From the NCBI GenBank assembly GCA_947258815.1, contig CAMYJW010000028.1:62001-126000 (forward strand): a stretch of DNA of 64,000 nt, written 5' to 3'. Source of the DNA: an uncultured Sphingomonadaceae bacterium. Lineage in GTDB: Bacteria > Pseudomonadota > Alphaproteobacteria > Sphingomonadales > Sphingomonadaceae. A model generated the notes under the pieces. The model had not been told where the DNA came from and did no database searches. It saw only the letters and a program-made list of their open reading frames with translations. Within the stretch, counting starts at the first letter, position 1; each line of letters starts with the position of its first letter. Of this stretch, positions 30,158 to 39,784 are shown in pieces. A program made the translations under genes and the position numbers.

Positions 30158-31105
30158 GTGAACCAGTCTCGCCGCCCGTTACTTGCCATCCTGCTTCGAT
30201 TAGGCGCGATGGTGTTATTCGCCACCCTGATGATGGTCGTGAAATATATCGGGGAAGCTGGAATAGCCGTTCCCGAAATGATTTTCTGGCGGCAAGCGGT
30301 GCCGACCGTACTTCTGCTCACCTGGTTTGCTGCCAGAGGCAAACTTGGCACACTGCGAACGTCGCGCGCGCGCAGCCATTTCCTGCGGACATTCGTCGGC
30401 ATGATCGGAATGATCGGGATGCTGATTTCGGTCACGCATCTGCATCTCGCTGAATCGACCACGCTCAGCTTCACCGCGCCACTGTTTGCCGTGGTGATCG
30501 CAGCGCTTGTCATGCGCGAACATGTCGGCATCTGGCGCTGGTCAGCCGTCGCCCTTGGATTCTGCGGTGTTCTGGTTATCGCACGACCGGGTGTTGCCGA
30601 TATCTCGACAATCGGAACAGCCGCCGGCCTCTTCTCGGGGCTGGTGCTGGCAATCGTCAACTTCCAGATACGCGATCTGGGGCGCACCGAATCGTCGATC
30701 TGTATCGTGTTCTATTTCTCGCTGTTCGGCACACTTTTTGCCGCGCTTCTGGCACCTTTCTTCGTCAGCGCACACAGCCCGTACGAATGGTTCCTGCTGG
30801 TATCGCTGGGCGTTCTGGGAGCGGGCAGCCAGTTTCTGATTGCAGCCTCGTTGCGGTTCGCCCCGGTGATGAGCGTGATCGTGATCGACTACACGCTGCT
30901 CATCTGGTCCACATTGTATGGCTGGCTGATCTGGAACGATCTTCCGTCATGGACAACATGGATCGGCGCGCCTGCGATCATTGTCGCGAGCCTGACGATC
31001 GTGTGGCGCGAAAACCGGCTGGCAAGGCCGATTCCTCCGATCGGTACATCCGATTCTGTGGAAACAGAAGGCATTGCAGGCGAAGCGAAGTTCGTTCAGA
31101 AGTGA
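30158..31105 (+). CDS. EamA/DMT-family transporter
   Basis: A 315-residue protein with ten hydrophobic helices in two five-helix EamA repeats. The first repeat ends in EHVGIWRWSAVALGFCGVLVI and the second in WNDLPSWTTWIGAPAIIVAS, the usual repeat ends. DMT exporters move metabolites such as amino acids or nucleosides; the substrate cannot be read from sequence. I prefer GTG 30158, which has AAAGG 7 bp upstream, over TTG 30131. Confidence 0.85.
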   Translation: MNQSRRPLLAILLRLGAMVLFATLMMVVKYIGEAGIAVPEMIFWRQAVPTVLLLTWFAARGKLGTLRTSRARSHFLRTFVGMIGMIGMLISVTHLHLAESTTLSFTAPLFAVVIAALVMREHVGIWRWSAVALGFCGVLVIARPGVADISTIGTAAGLFSGLVLAIVNFQIRDLGRTESSICIVFYFSLFGTLFAALLAPFFVSAHSPYEWFLLVSLGVLGAGSQFLIAASLRFAPVMSVIVIDYTLLIWSTLYGWLIWNDLPSWTTWIGAPAIIVASLTIVWRENRLARPIPPIGTSDSVETEGIAGEAKFVQK

Positions 31106-31136
31106 TCCCGTGAGTTCACACGAAAGGATAGTGAAG

Positions 31137-31265
31137 GTGTTGAGGAAAGCAGTTGTCGCACTTGTTGGCTGTGGCCTCGTGCTGGCTACTTCAGCATGCA
31201 ATACGGTGCGCGGCGTCGGCCAGGATCTGGAATCGGCGGCCGACACGGTTGACAAAGCCACCTGA
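31137..31265 (+). CDS. Entericidin-like small lipoprotein
   Basis: A 42-residue peptide: a short basic start, hydrophobic core VVALVGCGLVLATSAC with a lipobox ending at the cysteine, then NTVRGVGQDLESAADTVDKAT. The NT-x-G-x-G-x-D pattern after the lipid cysteine is typical of the entericidin A/B family, cell-envelope lipoproteins of unclear role. The GTG at 31137 has AAGGA at 8-bp spacing; GTG 31131 is closer to it and less likely. It is too short for most gene finders and lies 31 bp after the DMT gene. Confidence 0.75.
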   Translation: MLRKAVVALVGCGLVLATSACNTVRGVGQDLESAADTVDKAT

Positions 31266-31295
31266 TCCGGCGGCAGGCACCTCCCCCCGCGTCTA

Positions 31296-32288
31296 TCACC
31301 CGGTTTCCGCGTTACCGTCTGCCTTTGCTGGCCTGCGCGCCCAGATTGACGCCAGCATGCTGCCCAGCACGACGTGACTGATCGCCGAAATTGCGCTTGG
31401 AACCGGTGCAAGCGCTGCCTGCATGACATTGCTGAACTGGCTGGAAAAACTGTTCATCGAAGCAAGGCTCGCGCCCAGTCCGCTGTTTTGCATGCCAACT
31501 TCGATAGATACCGTCCGTTGCATCGACCGATCGAGGCCCGCGATCCGGCTGAGCAGCAGGCCCAGCCCAAACCCGATGGCATGCAGCAGCAACACTGCGA
31601 CAATCAGAACGCCAAAATGGTCTTCAATCAGCGGCTTCGATCTGGCGATGATACCGGCAACGATCAGCACCACGGCGAACACCGAAACCAGCGGCGAGAC
31701 GACCGACAGCCGCCGGGTCAGCGCGGGTACATAGCGATTGAGCAAAACCCCGGCGATGATCGGCAACAGCACGATCGAAACCATGTTGCGAAACAGGCTC
31801 CAGCGATCGATCTCGATGAACACTCCGGCCAGCCATCCGGTTAACAGTGGCGTCAGGAATATGGCGACCAGCGTCGATGCGAATGTCATCGTGACGGACA
31901 AGGCAAGGTTGGCGCGGGCAAGATAGGCAACCACATTGGATGCGGTTCCGCCCGGACAGCAGGCGACCAGAATCAGCCCGACCGCAAGCCCGCTTTCCAG
32001 CCCGAAACCCAGCGCAAGCGCGATTCCGGCAAGCGGCATAACCGTGAACTGCAAGGCAACGCCAACGCCGACAGAACGCGGGATCGCCACAACCCGGCGA
32101 AAATCATCGAATGACAGCGTCAGCCCCATGCCCAGCATGACAATTCCCAGCAGCACGCTCACCAAAGGCTGGCCAAGCGGCTGAAACCGGCCATCGGCAA
32201 CCCAGATAAAGTGATCCGGGATCAGCCACGCCCACGCGGTGCCAAGCACGGTCCAGACCGCAAACAGGCTGGTGATACGCTGAACCAT
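31296..32288 (-). CDS. Bile acid:sodium symporter (BASS/SBF) family transporter
   Basis: A 330-residue protein with nine or ten transmembrane helices. Family marks include the ACCPGGTASNVVAYLARANLALS crossover-type segment and the later SIEVGMQNSGLGASLA segment, which are the discontinuous helices that bind sodium and substrate. Substrates of bacterial members are varied and mostly unknown. The gene is 26 bp upstream of the gcvPB stop on the same strand and is convergent with the entericidin-like gene. Confidence 0.88.
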   Translation of the reverse strand: MVQRITSLFAVWTVLGTAWAWLIPDHFIWVADGRFQPLGQPLVSVLLGIVMLGMGLTLSFDDFRRVVAIPRSVGVGVALQFTVMPLAGIALALGFGLESGLAVGLILVACCPGGTASNVVAYLARANLALSVTMTFASTLVAIFLTPLLTGWLAGVFIEIDRWSLFRNMVSIVLLPIIAGVLLNRYVPALTRRLSVVSPLVSVFAVVLIVAGIIARSKPLIEDHFGVLIVAVLLLHAIGFGLGLLLSRIAGLDRSMQRTVSIEVGMQNSGLGASLASMNSFSSQFSNVMQAALAPVPSAISAISHVVLGSMLASIWARRPAKADGNAETG

Positions 32289-32314
32289 CGGCTGAAATCC
32301 TCTCCCGAGGGGCT

Positions 32315-33883
32315 CTAGCCTTCCTCCTCGCGCCAGACCAGCACGGGTTTGCGCGCGGCCTGCGTTTCATCGAGACGCCGGCGCGGCGCATATACAGGCG
32401 CGGCATGGAGGCTTTCATCACCCTTGCGCGCACGCTCTGCCAGACTGCGCAGGCTGGCGATGAAGCGGTCCAGCCCCAGCTTGCTTTCAGTCTCGGTCGG
32501 CTCGACCAGCATCGCGCCTTTCACCACCAGCGGGAAATAGACGGTCATCGGATGAAACCCCTCGTCAATCAGGCCCTTGGCAATATCGAGCGTGGAAAAC
32601 CCTTCGGCCAGCCCGGTATCGCTGAACAGCGCTTCGTGCATGCAAGGCCCGGCATTGCCGAACGGCGCGCTCAAAACATCTTCGCAGCTGCGCAGCACAT
32701 AGTTGGCATTGAGCACCGCATCTTCGGCAACCTGGCGCAGGCCATCCGCACCGTGGCTGAGGATATAGGCGAGCGCGCGCGTAAACATGCCCATCTGCCC
32801 GTGAAACGCCGTCATCCGCCCAAAGCTGAGCGGCGCGGCATCGCCCGTTTCGCCTTCCTCGATCAGCCGCAGCGCGCCATTATCATCGCGGCGGACGAAC
32901 GGGATCGGCGCGAATGGTGCCAGCGCTTCGGACAGGACCACCGGGCCAGAGCCCGGCCCGCCACCGCCGTGCGGTGTCGAAAACGTTTTGTGCAGATTGA
33001 TGTGCATCGCATCGATGCCAAGATCGCCGGGCCGCACCTTGCCGACAATCGCGTTGAAATTCGCGCCATCGCAATAGACATATCCGCCCACCGCATGCAC
33101 CGCATCGCCGATTGCCTTCATCTCCGGCTCAAACAGCCCGCAAGTGTTGGGATTGGTGATCATCACGCCTGCGACATCCGGGCCAAGCCGTTTTTTCAGC
33201 GCATCGAAATCCACCCGGCCTTCCTCGGTCGCCGGAATGCTTTCCACCTTATATCCGGCAAAAGCGGCGGTTGCCGGATTGGTGCCATGCGCGCTTTCGG
33301 GCACAAGCACGATCCGGCGCGTTTCGCCGTTGGCATCGTGCGCGGCGCGAATGGCCAACAGCCCGCACAGTTCCCCATGCGCGCCAGCCTTTGGCGACAT
33401 CGCAACCGCGTGCATCCCTGTCAGCGCGATCAGCCAGTCAGCCAGTTGCTCGATCACTTCAAGAGCGCCGGGAACCGTGCTTTGCGGCTGGAGGGGATGC
33501 ACATCGGCAAAACCGGGAAGTCGCGCAACTTTTTCGTTCAACCGCGGATTATGCTTCATCGTGCACGATCCAAGCGGAAACGGCCCAAGATCTATCCCGT
33601 AATTCTGGCGCGAAAGCCGCGTATAATGGCGAATGCATTCCGGCTCGGTCAGCCCCGGCAACTGCGGCGCGTCTTTGCGCAAAAAAGCCGAGATCGACGC
33701 CAGCGGTTCAGCCTCGGGCGCTTCAATATCGACACCGCACTTGGCACTGTCTCCAATTTCGAAGCTCAGCGGCTCTTCCAGTGTCAATCCGCGATCGCCA
33801 CTGACTGTCGGAGACGATCCAGTATTACCGGGTTCCCCGCTGCCAACACTGGGCCGCCAGCCTGATGGGTTGGGCGCGTTCAT
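32315..33883 (-). CDS. gcvPB: Glycine dehydrogenase (decarboxylating) subunit 2
   Basis: A 522-residue PLP-dependent P-protein subunit. The lysine that binds PLP is in [19 protein letters not shown]. Together with subunit 1 it decarboxylates glycine and passes the aminomethyl group to lipoylated GcvH. The two-gene form of the P-protein is typical of many alphaproteobacteria. The N-terminus (about 30 residues, [20 protein letters not shown]) is low complexity. The ATG at 33883 overlaps the gcvPA stop by 4 bp. Confidence 0.96.
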   Translation of the reverse strand: MNAPNPSGWRPSVGSGEPGNTGSSPTVSGDRGLTLEEPLSFEIGDSAKCGVDIEAPEAEPLASISAFLRKDAPQLPGLTEPECIRHYTRLSRQNYGIDLGPFPLGSCTMKHNPRLNEKVARLPGFADVHPLQPQSTVPGALEVIEQLADWLIALTGMHAVAMSPKAGAHGELCGLLAIRAAHDANGETRRIVLVPESAHGTNPATAAFAGYKVESIPATEEGRVDFDALKKRLGPDVAGVMITNPNTCGLFEPEMKAIGDAVHAVGGYVYCDGANFNAIVGKVRPGDLGIDAMHINLHKTFSTPHGGGGPGSGPVVLSEALAPFAPIPFVRRDDNGALRLIEEGETGDAAPLSFGRMTAFHGQMGMFTRALAYILSHGADGLRQVAEDAVLNANYVLRSCEDVLSAPFGNAGPCMHEALFSDTGLAEGFSTLDIAKGLIDEGFHPMTVYFPLVVKGAMLVEPTETESKLGLDRFIASLRSLAERARKGDESLHAAPVYAPRRRLDETQAARKPVLVWREEEG

Positions 33884-35238
33884 GCCAACACCTCCGCGAG
33901 ACCAGTGGCCAGCGCTTCGATATCCGCATCGGTCGTCAACTCGGTCGCGGTGACAAGCAGTCCATTATGAAGCGTGGGCGCATGCGGAAACAGCCGTCCA
34001 AGCGAGACACCGCCCAGCACCTTGCGATCCGCCAGTTTACGCACCGTCTCGCGCGCATCGGCAGGCAGGATCAGCGTCACCTCGTTAAAATAGGCGGTAT
34101 TGAGGCAAGTCACTCCCGAAACCGCTCCGAGCCGCGCCACCATGGCCTGCGCGCGCGCATGGTTGCGCCGTGCCAGCCTTGCCAGCCCCTCACCACCCAG
34201 CAAACTCATGTGAATACTGAAAGCGAGCGCACAAAGCCCTGAATTTGTGCAGATGTTGCTTGTCGCTTTCTCTCGCCGGATATGTTGCTCGCGGGTGGAC
34301 AATGTCAGCACAAAGCCGCGCTTGCCATCGGCATCGACAGTCTGCCCGCAGATCCGCCCCGGCATCTGGCGCACGAATTTCTCGCGGCAACCAAACAGCC
34401 CCAGATACGGCCCGCCAAACTGCAAACCCACGCCCAGCGACTGGCCTTCACCCACGACAATATCCGCGCCCAGATTGCCGGGAGCCTCCAGCAGTCCAAG
34501 CGCGACCGGCTCTGTCACCACGGCGATAAGCAATGCGCCGTTTTCATGCGCGGCATCGGCAATCGCGGCCAGATCGGGAATGCGGCCCAGAGTATCGGGA
34601 TATTGCACGACAACGCACGACGTTTCCTCATCAATCGAATCGATTAAGCCAGACTTGTCAGGTTGTGCTTCAAGTGTGGGCGCGCGCGTTTCTATCGTGT
34701 CTCCGGTGAACCGCGCCATCGTTTGGATCTGCGAAACATAGTGCGGATGCAGCCCCGCACACAGCACCGCCCGGCTGCGCCGCGTGATCCTTGCCGCCAT
34801 GCCGATCGCCTCCCAGCACGCGGTTGACCCGTCATACATCGAAGCATTGGCGATATCGGTGCCAAACAGCCGCGCGACCTGCGTCTGAAACTCAAACAGC
34901 ACCTGCAACGTGCCTTGCGCGATTTCCGGCTGGTATGGCGTGTAAGCGGTGAGAAATTCGCCGCGCTGGATAAGATGATCGACAGTGGCAGGAACATGAT
35001 GGCGATAAGCGCCTGCCCCCAGAAAGAACGGCGCACTATCGGCAGCCAGATTTTTGGCCGCCAGCCCCTTCATATGCCGTTCCACGGCCATTTCGCCGGC
35101 GTGGAGCGGCAGCCCTTCGATCAGGCCGGGCAGGCGCGCCCGGGCAGGCACATCGACGAAAAGGTCATCAACACTGGCAACGCCGATAGCGCCCAGCATT
35201 TCGGCGCGGTCCTGTTCGGTGAGCGGCAGATAACGCAT
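33880..35238 (-). CDS. gcvPA: Glycine dehydrogenase (decarboxylating) subunit 1
   Basis: A 452-residue P-protein subunit 1. Recognisable segments are the N-terminal [32 protein letters not shown] and [16 protein letters not shown]. It pairs with subunit 2 and keeps the fold but not the PLP lysine. The start is ATG 35238; the frame also opens from a TTG 9 bp earlier that overlaps the gcvH stop. No clear Shine-Dalgarno is visible, which suits coupling to gcvH. Confidence 0.96.
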   Translation of the reverse strand: MRYLPLTEQDRAEMLGAIGVASVDDLFVDVPARARLPGLIEGLPLHAGEMAVERHMKGLAAKNLAADSAPFFLGAGAYRHHVPATVDHLIQRGEFLTAYTPYQPEIAQGTLQVLFEFQTQVARLFGTDIANASMYDGSTACWEAIGMAARITRRSRAVLCAGLHPHYVSQIQTMARFTGDTIETRAPTLEAQPDKSGLIDSIDEETSCVVVQYPDTLGRIPDLAAIADAAHENGALLIAVVTEPVALGLLEAPGNLGADIVVGEGQSLGVGLQFGGPYLGLFGCREKFVRQMPGRICGQTVDADGKRGFVLTLSTREQHIRREKATSNICTNSGLCALAFSIHMSLLGGEGLARLARRNHARAQAMVARLGAVSGVTCLNTAYFNEVTLILPADARETVRKLADRKVLGGVSLGRLFPHAPTLHNGLLVTATELTTDADIEALATGLAEVLA

Positions 35239-35243
35239 CGCGA

Positions 35244-35615
35244 TCAAAGACCCGCGACGTATGCATCGTAGGCTGTCTGGTCCATCAGCGATTCCAGCTC
35301 ACCGGCATCCGCGATTGCCAATCGGAAAAGCCAGCCCGCGCCTTGCGCATCGCCGTTCACCAGTTCGGGCTGATCTTCCAGCCCCTCATTGGCCTGCGTA
35401 ACCTTGCCGGAAACAGGGGCGTAAACATCCGATGCCGCCTTCACCGATTCGACCACACAGGCCGCATCGCCCTTGGACAGATCGGTATCCGCCTGCGCAA
35501 GTTCGACAAATGTGATGTCGCCCAGCTGGCTTTGCGCATAGTCGGAAATGCCGACGGTTCCGGTCTCACCTTCGATTTCGATCCATTCATGGTCCGGTGT
35601 GAAATATCGGCTCAT
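35244..35615 (-). CDS. gcvH: Glycine cleavage system H protein
   Basis: A 123-residue lipoyl carrier. The lipoylation lysine lies in the conserved hairpin [17 protein letters not shown]. It shuttles the aminomethyl intermediate between P, T and L proteins. The ATG at 35615 overlaps the gcvT stop by one base (TGATG), so it is coupled to gcvT. The L protein (lpd) is not encoded here. Confidence 0.96.
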   Translation of the reverse strand: MSRYFTPDHEWIEIEGETGTVGISDYAQSQLGDITFVELAQADTDLSKGDAACVVESVKAASDVYAPVSGKVTQANEGLEDQPELVNGDAQGAGWLFRLAIADAGELESLMDQTAYDAYVAGL

Positions 35616-36799
35616 CAAGAAGCTCCCTGGCGATGATAGCGATGGGGGACGAAAGGCATGGCGGACACCACGGCTTCAAGCCGTTTGCCGCGCACTTCGA
35701 TGGAAAGCGCAGTGCCGATCTCAGCCTGACCGGTATCGACATAGGCCATGGCGATCGGGCGTTGCAGTGATGGCGAAAATCCGCCCGATGTGACAAGGCC
35801 AACCTGAACATCGCCGGACAGAACCGGCGCACCTTCGCGCGCGGCCATGCGGCCTTCCAGCATCAGGCCAACGCGCTTGCCCGGCGTGCCTTCGTTCAAC
35901 AGCCCCACGATGCGTTCAGCGCCGGGAAACCCGCCTTCGATCCGCCGCGCCTTTGAAACGGCGAACGCCAGACCGGCGCTTACAGGATCGGTCTGATCGG
36001 TGAGGTCATGCCCGTATAGCGGAAGGCCCGCTTCAAGCCGCAGCGAATCGCGCGCACCAAGGCCCACGGGCTTCACTTCCGGCTGTTGCACCAGCGCATT
36101 GGCTAGTGCCTCAATATGCTGATTTGAAACTGAAATTTCAAACCCGTCTTCGCCGGTATAACCCGTGCGACTGATACCAAGCCGGATATCGCTCCACAGA
36201 TATGCACCGGCCTGCATGAATTTGAGCGCGCCAACCGCGCTCTCGCCATCCGATTGCGGAACGATCCCAAGCCGGCCCAATGCCACAGCCGCCTCCGGCC
36301 CCTGCAGCGCCAGTAACCCATCATCGGCAAGGTGGTTTATGGTAATCTCGTCTGGCAGATGCTCGCGCAGATGGGCGATATCATCCCACTTTGTTGCTCC
36401 GTTCACCACCAGAGAATAGCCGTCCGGGGTGGCTGTCACCAACAGATCATCAAGAATGCCGCCGGTTTCATCGAGCAACAGCGAATAGCGCACCCTGCCC
36501 GGCTTGAGTTCAGAAATATCACCCGGAAGCAGGGTTTCCAGCGCCTGCGCCGCACCCTCGCCCGAAATTGCCAGCTGGCCCATATGGCTGACATCGAACA
36601 GCCCTGCGTGTTCGCGCGTCCACAGATGTTCGGCGATAATGCCTTCGTATTGAACCGGCATCATATACCCGGCGAACTCAACCATCCGCGCGCCGTTTTG
36701 ACGATGCCAGCTATCGAGCGCCAGCTTATCGGGCGCTACGGCCGGATCCTCGGCTTCAGCGTCGCTGTCTTGCGTTTCGGGGGGGGCATTATCATTCAA
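35615..36799 (-). CDS. gcvT: Glycine cleavage system T protein (aminomethyltransferase)
   Basis: A GcvT of about 394 residues that transfers the one-carbon unit to tetrahydrofolate, with GARMVEFAGYMMPVQYEG near the N-terminus and LFDVSHMGQ soon after. Family sequence begins at about LALDSWHRQNGAR; before it is an acidic linker (ETQDSDAEAEDPAVAPDK). There is no early in-frame ATG. A TTG at 36799 has GGGAG 8 bp upstream and is preferred; GTG 36826 (403 residues) is the alternative and would begin 11 nt after the riboswitch. First gene of gcvT-H-PA-PB. Confidence 0.93.
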   Translation of the reverse strand: MNDNAPPETQDSDAEAEDPAVAPDKLALDSWHRQNGARMVEFAGYMMPVQYEGIIAEHLWTREHAGLFDVSHMGQLAISGEGAAQALETLLPGDISELKPGRVRYSLLLDETGGILDDLLVTATPDGYSLVVNGATKWDDIAHLREHLPDEITINHLADDGLLALQGPEAAVALGRLGIVPQSDGESAVGALKFMQAGAYLWSDIRLGISRTGYTGEDGFEISVSNQHIEALANALVQQPEVKPVGLGARDSLRLEAGLPLYGHDLTDQTDPVSAGLAFAVSKARRIEGGFPGAERIVGLLNEGTPGKRVGLMLEGRMAAREGAPVLSGDVQVGLVTSGGFSPSLQRPIAMAYVDTGQAEIGTALSIEVRGKRLEAVVSAMPFVPHRYHRQGAS

Positions 36800-36837
36800 G
36801 CACAAGGCTCCCGCAAAGCGTGGCACACCATTCCAGG

Positions 36838-37060
36838 TGCCCCCTCTGTCACGGAAGCCTGAGAGCTTTCACCCGGCCCGATCGAACGGGTATACCGGGC
36901 TTACACCTTCGGCGGCTGCGCCCAACCCGGCGCAGCACTTTCCAGAGTATCGCTATCGACAAGGCGCGGTCCGTTTGCCTGAGAGATTCCGGGGCGGTTG
37001 CTCCTTCGGCGCCCCTTGATCCGCCGTTGGCGGCGAATCGCGGAGGCTCTCCCGCGCTGT
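36838..37060 (-). promoter_or_regulatory. Tandem glycine riboswitch (two aptamers)
   Basis: On the minus strand, upstream of gcvT. Aptamer 1 contains GGGAGAGCC (about 37045-37053), GCCGAAGGAGCAA (36998-37010), CTCTCAGGCAAA (36974-36985) and GGACCGCG (36965-36972). Aptamer 2 contains ACTCTGGAAAG, GCCGAAGGTGTAAGC (36899-36913), and AGCTCTCAGG with CCGTGACAGAGG down to 36838. The order and wording match the known cooperative glycine riboswitch placed ahead of gcv operons. Which way it switches is not shown here, but activation of glycine breakdown by glycine is the known use in that context. Confidence 0.95.
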
Positions 37061-37127
37061 CAGCGATAGATCGAAGGATGATGACGGCGCCGTTGCAAGT
37101 CAACGGTTGCAGCGCAGCATTGCGCGA

Positions 37128-37817
37128 TTATTCCCCAGCTCTGCGAATGGCACGAACCATTGCATCGTGATCGTGGGAGAAGCGGCCACCGGCTTTCGCC
37201 TTCGCCAGCGCCAATATCGCATCGCTGACCATCGTCGCCCTGATCGAACGAAACTGGCGGTATTTCCCTCGTAAGACAAGATCGGTGACCGGGCTGAGCC
37301 ACATGCCGATCTGTTCAAGCGGACGCCGGTTTTCTCGCGGGCCGACAAGCAGGCCGGGGCGCAGGATATCGAGGCGGCGAAACCCCAACTTGCCAAGCGC
37401 GATTTCGGCTTCACCTTTGACCCGCAGATAAAAGTTGCGCGCGCTCATATCCGCCCCGACCGAGGATACGACAATCGCGTGATCGATCCCGGCCTCGCGC
37501 GCCGCGCGCGCCGCGTTCAGAACCAGATCGTGATCCACGGCCCTGAACGCATCCCGGTCACCGCCTGCCTGGCGCATTGTCGTGCCCAATGCGCAGACCA
37601 GCACGCTGGCATTCGCCGCGGCTATGGCATCGGGCCAGCCCGAGGGATCGGCCACCAGAAATTCCATCCGCGCCCCTTCCGGCAACGCAATCTCGCGCCG
37701 GGCAACGCCGACAAGACGCAAATCTGGGTGATTCACTGCGCGCGCGATCAGCGTGCGACCGATCAGGCCCGTTGCACCGACAAGGCACAGCCGCTTCACA
37801 CCTGCAATATCGATCAT
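37128..37817 (-). CDS. NAD(P)-binding Rossmann protein, HTATIP2/epimerase-like
   Basis: A 229-residue atypical short-chain dehydrogenase-like protein. The dinucleotide motif is VGATGLIG (residues 13-20), with a later VVSSVGADMSARNFYLRVKGEAE segment that resembles the S-x(n)-Y-x3-K arrangement (Y then K). This group includes HTATIP2-like and oxidoreductase-like proteins with mostly unknown substrates. It starts at ATG 37817, 12 bp after dgt, and ends upstream of the riboswitch promoter. Confidence 0.8.
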   Translation of the reverse strand: MIDIAGVKRLCLVGATGLIGRTLIARAVNHPDLRLVGVARREIALPEGARMEFLVADPSGWPDAIAAANASVLVCALGTTMRQAGGDRDAFRAVDHDLVLNAARAAREAGIDHAIVVSSVGADMSARNFYLRVKGEAEIALGKLGFRRLDILRPGLLVGPRENRRPLEQIGMWLSPVTDLVLRGKYRQFRSIRATMVSDAILALAKAKAGGRFSHDHDAMVRAIRRAGE

Positions 37818-37829
37818 GCCAGCGCGTTC

Positions 37830-38990
37830 TCACACATTGCCCAGTTCCTCGGGCGTGCGACCATAGATTTCGGCATGGCGGGAAAGCGCGAACCTGTCTG
37901 TCATACCCGCGATATAATCGGCAATGTGGCGGCTGCGATCAGGTTCATGGCGAGGCAGTCCGTCAATCCATTCCTCAGCCATCAGCACCGGCTCCTGCGA
38001 ATAGGCGGCGAACAGTTCTGCAACAACCGCCTTTGCGCGCGTCGCCGTCGCAATCTGATCGGGATGATAATAGAGTTTGTCATACATGAACCGTTTGAAC
38101 GCGCGCTCTGCCTCCGCAATCGCAGGCGAAAAAGCGGCGCTGGCCTGTCCGCCTGCACGAACATCGGCAACATCGTTCATGCCGACGGTTCGCCTGCGTG
38201 TCTCGGCCAGCACATCGTTCACCATCATGCCAATCTGGCTTCGGATAAGTTCCGCCAGCTTGCGATCCATGGGCGCGGCGGGAAAGCGCTTTTCGACCTC
38301 GCGCCATTGATCCGCGACGAACGGGTGCGCCAGCAGTTCGTCCAGCTCGAGAACTCCGGCGCGCAAGCCATCGTCGATATCGTGATTGTCATAGGCGATG
38401 TCGTCCGAAATCGCGGCGACTTGCGCTTCGAGCGAGGGCCATGTCTGCAAATCCAGCGGATAATCCGCATCCAGCGCGGCCAGTGCCCAGTTCGGCTCTG
38501 TCACCGGCCCGTTATGCTTGGCCAGCCCTTCAAGCATTTCCCACGTCAGGTTAAGGCCGTCATGCTCACAATATGGCGATTCGAGCCGCATCAACGTGCG
38601 CAGGCAATGCGCATTGTGGCAAAACCCGCCAGCCTTGGTGAGCGCGTTGTTCAGCGCTTCCTCTCCGGCGTGGCCAAACGGCGCATGCCCGATATCGTGC
38701 GCAAGGGAGAGCGCCTCGGTCAGATCCTCGTTCAGGCCAAGCTGTCGCGCAATAACGCGGGCAATCTGCGCCACTTCAAGGCTGTGGGTCAGCCGCACGC
38801 GATAATGATCGCCGTCGGGCGCAACAAACACCTGCGTCTTATACCGAAGCCGCCGGAACGCGATCGAATGGATGATCCGGTCCCGATCGCGCTGATAAGC
38901 AGTTCGCGGCCCGCGTGCGACGGCATTTTCAAGCGAAAACTCGCGCCCGCGCGTGCGATCCGGGTCTGACGAGAACAAAGCGTGCGCCAA
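37830..38990 (-). CDS. dgt: Deoxyguanosinetriphosphate triphosphohydrolase-like (HD domain)
   Basis: A 386-residue HD-superfamily dNTP triphosphohydrolase. The metal motif is SLAHDIGHAPFGHAGEEAL and a second cluster is ISDDIAYDNHDIDDG. The N-terminal TAYQRDRDRIIHSIAFRRL is characteristic. It hydrolyses dNTPs to the nucleoside and triphosphate. The frame begins at TTG 38990, one nt from the end of the racemase-like stop (38992-38994), with the family N-terminus following, so an unusual TTG start is likely. Confidence 0.9.
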   Translation of the reverse strand: MAHALFSSDPDRTRGREFSLENAVARGPRTAYQRDRDRIIHSIAFRRLRYKTQVFVAPDGDHYRVRLTHSLEVAQIARVIARQLGLNEDLTEALSLAHDIGHAPFGHAGEEALNNALTKAGGFCHNAHCLRTLMRLESPYCEHDGLNLTWEMLEGLAKHNGPVTEPNWALAALDADYPLDLQTWPSLEAQVAAISDDIAYDNHDIDDGLRAGVLELDELLAHPFVADQWREVEKRFPAAPMDRKLAELIRSQIGMMVNDVLAETRRRTVGMNDVADVRAGGQASAAFSPAIAEAERAFKRFMYDKLYYHPDQIATATRAKAVVAELFAAYSQEPVLMAEEWIDGLPRHEPDRSRHIADYIAGMTDRFALSRHAEIYGRTPEELGNV

Positions 38991-38991
38991 G

Positions 38992-39687
38992 TCAGTCGGT
39001 TCCCATTATCCAGTCAATCGCGGCATCGGCATGTATCCGGGTGCAATCGAAGATCGGCAGGACATTGGCATCGACATCGACAATCATTTCAAGCTCGGTG
39101 CAGCCCAGCACGATTGCCTCGGCGCCTTCCTGCTCAAGATTGGTGATGATCGTTCTCAGTTCGCGTTCGGACTGGCGGGTTGCCTTGCCGATCACCAGTT
39201 CCTCGTAAATGATCCGGTCCAGCGTATCGACGCGTTCCAGCTTGGGTGGCGTTAACTCTATATCGTGCGCGACCAGGCGACTACGATAGAAACTGTCCAG
39301 CATCACGCTGCGCGCGCCAAGCAAGGCCGCGCGTTTGACGCCGCGTTCCGCCATTTTCCGGCCAACGCAATCGGCAATATGCAACATCGGCACCGACACT
39401 GCGCCGGACACCGCATCATAGACCTTGTGCATCGAATTGGCGCCGATCACGATCGCGCTCGCCCCCGCCGCTTCCAGCCTTTGTGCCGCCTGTGACAGCG
39501 CATCTTCCGCGCGCTGCCATTCGGCATCGTCGGACAGGCGCACAAGATCGGAAAAGTCGAGACTTTCGATCACCATCGGCGCGCTGGACGGCTTATTTGT
39601 GCGCTTCTGAATGCCGAGATTGATGGTTTCGTAATAAGTGCGGGTCGAATACCAGCTAAGGCCGCCGATCAGGCCAATTTTTCGCAC
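38992..39687 (-). CDS. Aspartate/glutamate racemase-like protein lacking the first catalytic cysteine
   Basis: A 231-residue member of the Asp/Glu racemase superfamily (MRKIGLIGGLSWYST at the start). The second catalytic cysteine is kept in VLGCTELEM. The first site, which reads C-x-N-T/S in racemases, is IGANSMHK (A83-N84-S85), so no cysteine is present there. Without a two-base pair it may not racemise normally. The start is GTG 39687 with AAAGGA about 9 bp upstream. Four stop-to-start bases separate it from dgt. Confidence 0.85.
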   Translation of the reverse strand: MRKIGLIGGLSWYSTRTYYETINLGIQKRTNKPSSAPMVIESLDFSDLVRLSDDAEWQRAEDALSQAAQRLEAAGASAIVIGANSMHKVYDAVSGAVSVPMLHIADCVGRKMAERGVKRAALLGARSVMLDSFYRSRLVAHDIELTPPKLERVDTLDRIIYEELVIGKATRQSERELRTIITNLEQEGAEAIVLGCTELEMIVDVDANVLPIFDCTRIHADAAIDWIMGTD

Positions 39688-39746
39688 GAGTGGTGGTCCT
39701 TTCGAACTTCAGATCCAGCCCCCTGGTTGCCCCGCCCTATTTCAGA

Positions 39747-39773
39747 CACAGGCGATACAGTCCATCGCCTGTG
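39747..39773. terminator. Ten-base-pair hairpin after pntB
   Basis: CACAGGCGAT (39747-39756), loop of 7 nt, ATCGCCTGTG (39764-39773): a perfect 10-bp dyad 12 bp past the pntB stop and 60 bp before the racemase-like start on the same strand. It lacks a T-run on the minus strand, so it may stabilise the 3' end of pnt mRNA rather than terminate transcription, or terminate with Rho. Confidence 0.45.
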
Positions 39774-39784
39774 CAAAGTTACGC

